Assembly: GCA_021298875.1 (NCBI GenBank)
Contig: JAJTHJ010000370.1
Span: 1 to 18,947, forward strand
DNA: 18,947 bases
Source of the DNA: Burkholderiales bacterium
GTDB taxonomy: Bacteria; Pseudomonadota; Gammaproteobacteria; Burkholderiales; Burkholderiaceae_F
Reading direction: 5' to 3'
Shown here in pieces: positions 14,272 through 18,947 of the stretch; within the stretch, counting starts at the first letter, position 1, and each line of letters starts with the position of its first letter. The notes under the pieces are model-generated. The model searched no databases. It had not been told where the DNA came from and worked only from the letters and a program-made list of their open reading frames with translations. The position numbers and the translations under genes were made by a program.

Positions 14272-14997
14272 TCAGGCGTTCTTGCGCGACAGCAGTGCGA
14301 GGAACTCGCGCCGCAGATTGGCGTCCTTGAGAAAAGCGCCGCGCATCACGCTGTTGGTCATCTTGGAGTCGGTGTCCTTGACGCCGCGCCACTGCATGCA
14401 GAAGTGGTCGGCTTCCATCACCAGCGCCAAGCCGTCGGGCTGCATGCGCTCGGCCAGCAGATCGGCCAGGCGGGCGATCGCTTCTTCCTGAATCTGCGGC
14501 CGGCTCATCACCCAGTCGGCCAACCGCGCGTACTTGGACAGGCCGATCAGGGTACAGCGCTCGCTGGGCAGCACGCCGATCCACAGCTTGCCCATGATCG
14601 GGCAGAAGTGGTGCGAGCAAGCGCTGCGGATCATGATCGGGCCGACGATCATCAGCTCGTTCAAGCGCTCCACATTCGGGAACTCGGTCACGTCCGGCCG
14701 CGGCTGGTAGCGGCCGCGGAAGACCTCGTTCAGGTACATCTTGGCCACGCGACGCGCGGTGTCCTGCGTGTTGTGGTCGCTGTCGATGTCGATCACCAGC
14801 GCGGCCAGCACGTCGCGCAGGCGCGCTTCGACCTCGGATTGCAGCGCGCCGACTTCGCCGGGACGCAGATAGTCGGCGATGTTGTCGTTGGCGTGAAAGC
14901 GCTCGCCGGCGGCGGTGAGCCGCGCACGGATGCGCGCGGAGAGCGGCTGGCCGAGGTCTTCGGCCGGTGCGGGAGGAGGCGCTTCGGGAGCGTTCAT
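14272..14997 (-). CDS. folE: GTP cyclohydrolase I
   Basis: A 241-residue FolE that converts GTP to 7,8-dihydroneopterin triphosphate, the first step to tetrahydrofolate and other pterins. Zinc ligands are visible as Cys127 and His130 in CSHHFCP and Cys200 in HFCMQWRG. Other conserved blocks are DTARRVAKMY, IGLSKYARLADW and TDSKMTNSVMRGAF. The first 35 residues are a Pro/Ala-rich extension not usual in the core enzyme. It is the first gene of a likely two-gene operon with the BLUF sensor. Confidence 0.95.
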   Translation of the reverse strand: MNAPEAPPPAPAEDLGQPLSARIRARLTAAGERFHANDNIADYLRPGEVGALQSEVEARLRDVLAALVIDIDSDHNTQDTARRVAKMYLNEVFRGRYQPRPDVTEFPNVERLNELMIVGPIMIRSACSHHFCPIMGKLWIGVLPSERCTLIGLSKYARLADWVMSRPQIQEEAIARLADLLAERMQPDGLALVMEADHFCMQWRGVKDTDSKMTNSVMRGAFLKDANLRREFLALLSRKNA

Positions 14998-15148
14998 GGC
15001 AAACCTGCGGTCATGAAGGCACAGACCGGCATGGTAGCCGCATTTGCCCGCGCGCCGCCCCGCGCGGGCTGCGGGTAAGTCTGTGTTGGCGCGGGCGTGC
15101 GGCGGCAGGCATGCTCGCGCGGTCTATTCACCACTTTTGGCTTGGCTC

Positions 15149-16285
15149 ATGAAATCGCTTTTCGTCCTCGCCGTCACCGCGCTCGCCGCCGCGAGCGCAG
15201 CGGCGCAAACGCACGCCACGCGCGAGCACCGCGTGCGCATCGCCACCGTCACCACCGGCCTCGAGAACCCCTGGGGCCTCGCCTTCCTGCCGGACGGGCG
15301 GATGCTCGTCACCGAGCGCCCCGGCCGGCTGCGCGTGATCGGCGCCGACGGCAAGCTCGACCCCGTGCCGGTGGCCGGCCTGCCGCGCGTGGATGCGCAG
15401 GGTCAGGGTGGCCTGCTCGACGTGGCGCTGCACCCGAAGTTTGCCGAGAACCGCTGGGTCTACCTCGCCTACGCGCAGCGCGACGCGCAGGGCCGCAACG
15501 GCACGGAGCTTGCGCGCGGCAAACTGGCCGGCGGCCCCGGCGCATGGCGGCTGGAGGACGTGCAGGTGCTCTTCCGCATGGCGCCCAAGTCCGGCTCGGG
15601 CCGGCACTTTGGCGCGCGGCTGGTGTGGGACCGCGACGGCATGCTGTTCATGACGCTGGGCGACCGCGGTGACGAGCCGGAACGCGCCCAGCGCCTGGAC
15701 GACCACGCCGGCAAGATCCTGCGCCTGACCGAAGACGGCAAGCCCGCGCCCGGCAACCCCTTTGCCGCCGACCCCAAAGCACGGCCGGAGATCTACTCGC
15801 TCGGCAACCGCAACGTGCAGGGCGCGGCGCTGCACCCCACCACCGGCAAGCTGTGGGCGACCGAGCACGGCCCGCAGGGCGGCGACGAGCTGAACCTGAT
15901 CGAAGCCGGCGTCAACTACGGCTGGCCGGTCATCACCTACGGCGTCAACTACGTGACCGGCACCAAAATCGGCGAAGGCACCGCCAAGGCCGGCATGGCG
16001 CAGCCGGTCAAGCACTGGTCGCCGTCGCCGGCCTTGTCGGGCTTTGCGTTCTACACCGGCGACAAGTTCCCCGGCTGGCGCGGCGATGCGCTGCTGGGCG
16101 CGCTGCGCGGGCAGGCGGTGATCCGCGTGCGGCTGGATGGCGACAAGTTCGCCAGCGAAGAAACGATGCTCGCCGGCCAAGTGGGGCGCGTACGCGACGT
16201 GCGCGTCGGGCCGGACGGGTACGTCTACCTGCTCACCGACTCGCCCGACGGAGCGCTGCTGCGGCTGGAGCCGGCGCCCAACTGA
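15149..16285 (+). CDS. Exported PQQ-dependent aldose sugar dehydrogenase
   Basis: A 378-residue six-bladed beta-propeller of the soluble glucose/aldose sugar dehydrogenase family, which oxidises sugars in the periplasm using PQQ and calcium. A Sec signal peptide (MKSLFVLAVTALAAASAAAQ) ends near residue 19. Family blocks are GLENPWGLAFLPDGRMLVTERPGRL, GQGGLLDVALHP, SGRHFGARLVWDRDG, GDRGDEPERAQ, NRNVQGAALHP and WATEHGPQGGDELNLI, followed by NYGWPVITYG. The ATG at 15149 is chosen because it begins the signal peptide; the open frame before it is GC-rich read-through. It diverges from folE. A PQQ synthesis locus is not in this window. Confidence 0.88.
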   Translation: MKSLFVLAVTALAAASAAAQTHATREHRVRIATVTTGLENPWGLAFLPDGRMLVTERPGRLRVIGADGKLDPVPVAGLPRVDAQGQGGLLDVALHPKFAENRWVYLAYAQRDAQGRNGTELARGKLAGGPGAWRLEDVQVLFRMAPKSGSGRHFGARLVWDRDGMLFMTLGDRGDEPERAQRLDDHAGKILRLTEDGKPAPGNPFAADPKARPEIYSLGNRNVQGAALHPTTGKLWATEHGPQGGDELNLIEAGVNYGWPVITYGVNYVTGTKIGEGTAKAGMAQPVKHWSPSPALSGFAFYTGDKFPGWRGDALLGALRGQAVIRVRLDGDKFASEETMLAGQVGRVRDVRVGPDGYVYLLTDSPDGALLRLEPAPN

Positions 16286-16312
16286 GCGACCCTGGCTAGA
16301 CCTTTCTACCTG

Positions 16313-16381
16313 CTAGCCCATCGCCCACCAGATCGCGGCGTCGATCAGATGGGTGATCACGCGCCACAGCTTGGCCGCATT
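16313..16381 (-). pseudogene. Cut-off C-terminus of an unidentified gene at the island edge
   Basis: The minus strand reads NAAKLWRVITHLIDAAIWWA, then M-G and TAG. The Trp-rich, alternating hydrophobic pattern looks like a real protein end, not chance. Upstream of about 16381 the frame runs into the restriction island and loses any such character, so the rest of the gene appears to have been replaced. It converges on the sugar dehydrogenase. The TAG lies in a GGCTAG/CTAGCC inverted repeat (16294-16318) that might serve as a terminator. Confidence 0.35.
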
Positions 16382-16706
16382 AGGTTGAAGGGACCACCCA
16401 AGACCACCCCTCCTTCTCGACGATTTGCTTCTCGCGGATGAGTCTCCAGCCCTCGCGGAGAGCTTCCGCCCGCGACTCGGCATTGACATTCGCTACCGGC
16501 CGCTGAACCGTGCCGCCGCCCCACTTGAAGCGGAGGATCACGCGGGAAGCGCCGCCAGAGGGAGACACCGACAAAGACACGGTCACTACATCACCGGTCT
16601 TCGTGCGCATCTTGCGAAGCTCTGCCGCACCTGCCGCCGCGTCTTGCTCTGCAGCAGCCTCGCGGGTCTTTCGAGACATGTGTACGCGCTTGGCAGCAGT
16701 ATTCAT
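16380..16706 (-). CDS. Small unknown protein, last gene of the restriction island
   Basis: A 108-residue protein with no recognised family. The N-terminal 40 residues are charged and Ala-rich (AAKRVHMSRKTREAAAEQDA). The rest looks like a small beta-rich domain: GDVVTVSLSVSPSGGASRVI, FKWGGGTVQRPVANVNAESR, then an alpha helix ALREGWRLIREKQIVEKEGW. The start at 16706 is chosen for the GAGGTGGA ribosome binding site 4-11 bp before it. It starts 19 bp after the GIY-YIG nuclease stop, so it belongs to the same transcript. It might be an accessory subunit of the restriction system or an unrelated passenger. Confidence 0.6.
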   Translation of the reverse strand: MNTAAKRVHMSRKTREAAAEQDAAAGAAELRKMRTKTGDVVTVSLSVSPSGGASRVILRFKWGGGTVQRPVANVNAESRAEALREGWRLIREKQIVEKEGWSWVVPST

Positions 16707-16725
16707 TGCTTCCACCTCATTGAAT

Positions 16726-17415
16726 TCAGGTCTCGCCCTCAGCGGCATCCTCGGGCTCGCCAGCGAAATCGGCTAGCCGCCGCTCTGCCAGCCATGCGAG
16801 GCGTTTTGCTTGCGTGAGCAAAGTTCGCCGCAACCCCTTCTGCACCTGACGTTCGCTGATAACCTTTGCTAGTAGCGACAGGGTTTCTGCCCGCCGAGCA
16901 ATGCGTGTGTCCGAATGCTTTCGCAGATCCAGCACCGCATCGCTCACGATACGACCACGCGTGCCGATTGGACGCTGAAAAGTGCCTTGCGGCACCGGCG
17001 GCGGGTCTTTCTCGTTTAAAACCGCATTGAAGTGCGACTGTCCCAGCAGATGTTGGAAGATGTCATATTCAAGCCAGTTTAGATGCGCCTTCGCTTCTGG
17101 GTCGGCGGTTGAACGGCCTTCATATTGCGCGAGCGGCCATACCTCGATTTCATAGACCTCGAACGGATCGAGCACCTTCATCGCGACAGCATCTGTGCGC
17201 TGGTTAGTCAGATGCCGCCGAATCCGTGTCCGAAGCCGTTCGTTCGTCTGGCCTACATAAATCGGTTCGCCGTCGTAGTCGAAGAAGGCATAAACGCCAA
17301 ACTTGTAGTTTCCGACGGCGACCTGATTTCCACTGAGCGGGTCAGCGACCTGCGTTTCCAGGAACTCTGTGAGCTTCTTTCGCAGCTCCTTTGTTTCAAA
17401 AGGAGGCTCCGTCAT
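16726..17415 (-). CDS. GIY-YIG nuclease, probable type II restriction endonuclease
   Basis: A 229-residue GIY-YIG enzyme. FGVYAFFD (39-46) and PIYVGQTN (51-58) are the two halves of the signature, here GVY and YVG. Arg62-Arg67 gives the catalytic Arg, Glu116 in NWLEYDIF the metal ligand, and HFNAVLN (128-134) the conserved Asn. The C-terminal 80 residues are helical and charged. The start at 17415 overlaps the methyltransferase stop (ATGA), so it is translated with it. GIY-YIG enzymes paired with C5 methyltransferases are known type II restriction enzymes (for example Eco29kI), and that is the likely role. The recognition sequence cannot be read. A homing or repair enzyme is the less likely alternative. 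Confidence 0.8.
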   Translation of the reverse strand: MTEPPFETKELRKKLTEFLETQVADPLSGNQVAVGNYKFGVYAFFDYDGEPIYVGQTNERLRTRIRRHLTNQRTDAVAMKVLDPFEVYEIEVWPLAQYEGRSTADPEAKAHLNWLEYDIFQHLLGQSHFNAVLNEKDPPPVPQGTFQRPIGTRGRIVSDAVLDLRKHSDTRIARRAETLSLLAKVISERQVQKGLRRTLLTQAKRLAWLAERRLADFAGEPEDAAEGET

Positions 17416-18542
17416 GCCGCTACCGCGTTCTGACGTTCGAGCGCCGCGGCGATTGGCGTTACGACGTGACCAGCCAAATGCGCGACGGCTGGCACTACCA
17501 GCCCATCCCCTGCAAGCTGATAAGCCTCGTTGTAGTTCGATGGCAGGTCGTAATCGTCCGGCAATCCCATGAGGCGGGCGGCCTCGCGCGGAGATATAAG
17601 CCGAGACCTGACCCGCTGTCCTTCGACGACCAATATGCGTTGCCGGCTTGACCCACCGCTGGGCGTTCTCAAGCATCCAGCGACGTCGTCGAAGCGAACT
17701 TCGGCTCGCTGCGCCCCCTGCCGTGTGCGCCTATAGAGCGCCCCGACGCGCAAGCGGCCATCAGCCTGCGCCGAGCGTACCTTCTCTCGGTTGAGAGGCG
17801 ACATCATCGCTAGCAGCTTCTGAGTTTCTCTTGGGCAATCCCACGTGACGCCTATCGGGTCATACTCGATTAGGTCAGCAAAGACCGTCGTTCTAATCGG
17901 AGGCGCTGGCATATCCCACCAAACCCAATTCTCTTGCGCCTTCTTCGGCAGCGCGAACTTCGCCTCGATGAGGTTGCGTGGGTGCCATAGAACACTCGGG
18001 TCTGTGCGCGATACCCCGTCGGGAAGTTGGACACCCTGTGCGACTGCGACGATGAAAAGGCGGGGCCTCGACTGCGGGACAAAATGCACTGCATCGACCA
18101 CGACCGCCCCGAACCGATACCCTTCTGCTACGAGCGCGCGCGCGATGGCGGCAAAGTCTCTCCCGCTGTTCGAGGTAATTGCGCCACAGACGTTCTCAAG
18201 AGCAATCAGAGGAGGCATTCGTCGCGCTCGCCCTAGCCCGCGTATCAGATTCCAGAACGGCCAGAACGTCCCGCTGCGCTCACCCGCTAGGCCCTCGCCT
18301 TTCCCGGCGAGCGACAGGTCCTGGCAGGGGAACGATGCCCAAGCGAGATCTGCGACGCCCGGCAGTTCGTGGGGGGTCAATGCCGCCACATCGCAGACCC
18401 GCAAATGAGCGCCCCCGAACCGCATACGGTAGGACGCGGCCTTCTTTTCGTCGATGTCGTTCGCCAACAGGCACGTCCAGCCCTCGCCGAGGCCGAGCCG
18501 TGCCATACCGCCGCCAGCGAAGAACTCATAGAAGCTACTCAT
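17412..18542 (-). CDS. Cytosine-C5 DNA methyltransferase
   Basis: A 376-residue m5C methyltransferase. Motif I is EFFAGGGMARLGLG (6-19), motif IV ASFPCQDLS with catalytic Cys73, motif VI ALENV (114-118), motif VIII QSRPRLF (157-163), then a target-recognition region, motif IX ISPREAARLMGLP and motif X YQLAGDGLVVPAVAHLA. All catalytic motifs are present, so it should be active. It would protect host DNA at the sites cut by the adjacent GIY-YIG enzyme. Its start overlaps the end of vsr by 8 bp and its stop overlaps the nuclease start by 2 bp. Confidence 0.93.
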   Translation of the reverse strand: MSSFYEFFAGGGMARLGLGEGWTCLLANDIDEKKAASYRMRFGGAHLRVCDVAALTPHELPGVADLAWASFPCQDLSLAGKGEGLAGERSGTFWPFWNLIRGLGRARRMPPLIALENVCGAITSNSGRDFAAIARALVAEGYRFGAVVVDAVHFVPQSRPRLFIVAVAQGVQLPDGVSRTDPSVLWHPRNLIEAKFALPKKAQENWVWWDMPAPPIRTTVFADLIEYDPIGVTWDCPRETQKLLAMMSPLNREKVRSAQADGRLRVGALYRRTRQGAQRAEVRFDDVAGCLRTPSGGSSRQRILVVEGQRVRSRLISPREAARLMGLPDDYDLPSNYNEAYQLAGDGLVVPAVAHLAGHVVTPIAAALERQNAVAA

Positions 18543-18942
18543 CGAGGAATCCCCCCAAACGCTCTGCCAGCCGCCCCATGTTGGACAGCTCGCACTCCCA
18601 GACTGTCAGAACTCCCCACCCGGCACGCCGCAGCGCGCGCACCACCTCGCGGTCGCGTGAGACGTTCCGTTTGATCTTTCCGACCCAGTAATCCCGATTG
18701 CTCGACGGCATCCGCGCGCGCCCGCAGCCACGATGCTGGTGCCAGAAGCACCCGTGCACGAAGACCACCTTTCGGCGACCGGCGAAGACCAAGTCCGGCC
18801 GCCCAGGCAGTGTTGCGCTGTGCAACCGATAGCGATGGCCCATGCTGTGCACTAACCGCCGCACGACCATCTCGGGGCCGGTGTCCTTCGACCTGACTCT
18901 GCGCATGACTTCGGAGCGCTGCTTCGGCCCGATGGTGTCCAC
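18535..18942 (-). CDS. vsr: Very short patch repair endonuclease Vsr
   Basis: A 135-residue Vsr that nicks next to T:G mismatches produced by deamination of 5-methylcytosine. Blocks visible are QRSEVMRRVRSKDTGPEM, LPGRPDLVFAGRRKVVFVHG with catalytic-type Asp50, His63 and His68 (GCFWHQH), and GWGVLTVWECEL. The start is a GTG at 18942, which directly follows an in-frame TGA and matches the usual N-terminus length; a later ATG is at 18906. It is the first gene of the island seen here, upstream of the methyltransferase whose mutagenic side effect it repairs. The window ends 5 bp beyond. Confidence 0.93.
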   Translation of the reverse strand: MDTIGPKQRSEVMRRVRSKDTGPEMVVRRLVHSMGHRYRLHSATLPGRPDLVFAGRRKVVFVHGCFWHQHRGCGRARMPSSNRDYWVGKIKRNVSRDREVVRALRRAGWGVLTVWECELSNMGRLAERLGGFLDE

Positions 18943-18947
18943 TCATC

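Noticed and set aside
13453..15078. 541-codon plus-strand open frame opposite BLUF and folE
   Set aside because: It is antisense to two well-supported genes, with His/Arg/Gly/Val-rich mirror composition.
16726..17676. Longer form of the GIY-YIG gene beginning at 17676
   Set aside because: The extra 87 residues are antisense-like read-through of the methyltransferase end; the ATG at 17415 overlaps the methyltransferase stop and begins the plausible protein.
18539..18946. Alternative frame across vsr beginning with ATG at 18946
   Set aside because: The GTG-started frame carries every Vsr motif; this one is Ala/Arg/Gly-rich without motifs.

Overview
The window is a GC-rich bacterial chromosome segment, most likely from a betaproteobacterium (Burkholderiales/Rhodocyclales-like). 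The evidence is its codon use, a BLUF gene next to a GTP cyclohydrolase I gene, a UraD-AllC fusion in a urate-degradation cluster, and scattered C/G-rich palindromic repeats. The assignment to that group is an inference. No RNA gene or CRISPR array was seen.

Layout. 1-861: the tail of an upstream gene, then a HigB/HigA toxin-antitoxin pair with a palindrome just before the toxin. 893-5697: a purine (ureide) catabolism cluster. Reading left on the minus strand it runs puuE (allantoinase), a UraD-AllC fusion (OHCU decarboxylase plus allantoate amidohydrolase, coupled to puuE by TGATG) and an M20 peptidase-like gene. Diverging to the right is uraH (5-hydroxyisourate hydrolase). Together these would take hydroxyisourate through OHCU, allantoin and allantoate towards ureidoglycine. 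A 67-bp divergent promoter region between puuE and uraH carries a 7+7 bp palindrome. 5725-7133: a thioredoxin-like gene and a threonine-dehydratase-like gene broken by two frameshifts.

7388-11903 is a decayed and IS-rich zone. It holds an exported protein gene with three frameshifts, an intact VOC protein and a cysteine synthase remnant (two amber stops, one frameshift) split by an IS630-type element with its TA duplication. Next to it is an IS256-type element with 9-bp flanking direct repeats, whose transposase has lost the segment holding its first catalytic Asp through two compensating indels. Several defects are 1-base losses near short homopolymers, so sequencing error competes with real decay for those. 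The stop codons and the IS insertion in cysK cannot be explained that way.

12032-16285 holds housekeeping or accessory genes: a Tat-exported lipoprotein of the metallo-beta-lactamase fold, then a folE-BLUF pair on the minus strand (possible light sensing beside pterin synthesis), then an exported PQQ-type aldose sugar dehydrogenase. 16313-18942 is a defence island on the minus strand, tightly overlapping: vsr, a cytosine-C5 DNA methyltransferase, a GIY-YIG nuclease (probable restriction enzyme) and a small unknown protein. Its left edge abuts what looks like the cut-off C-terminus of an older gene.

A family of C/G-rich palindromic repeats (four copies seen, 2190-6158) is the most unusual structural feature. 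One copy sits in frame inside the AllC domain, one supplies the C-terminus and stop codon of the same gene, and one supplies the C-terminus of the thioredoxin-like protein.
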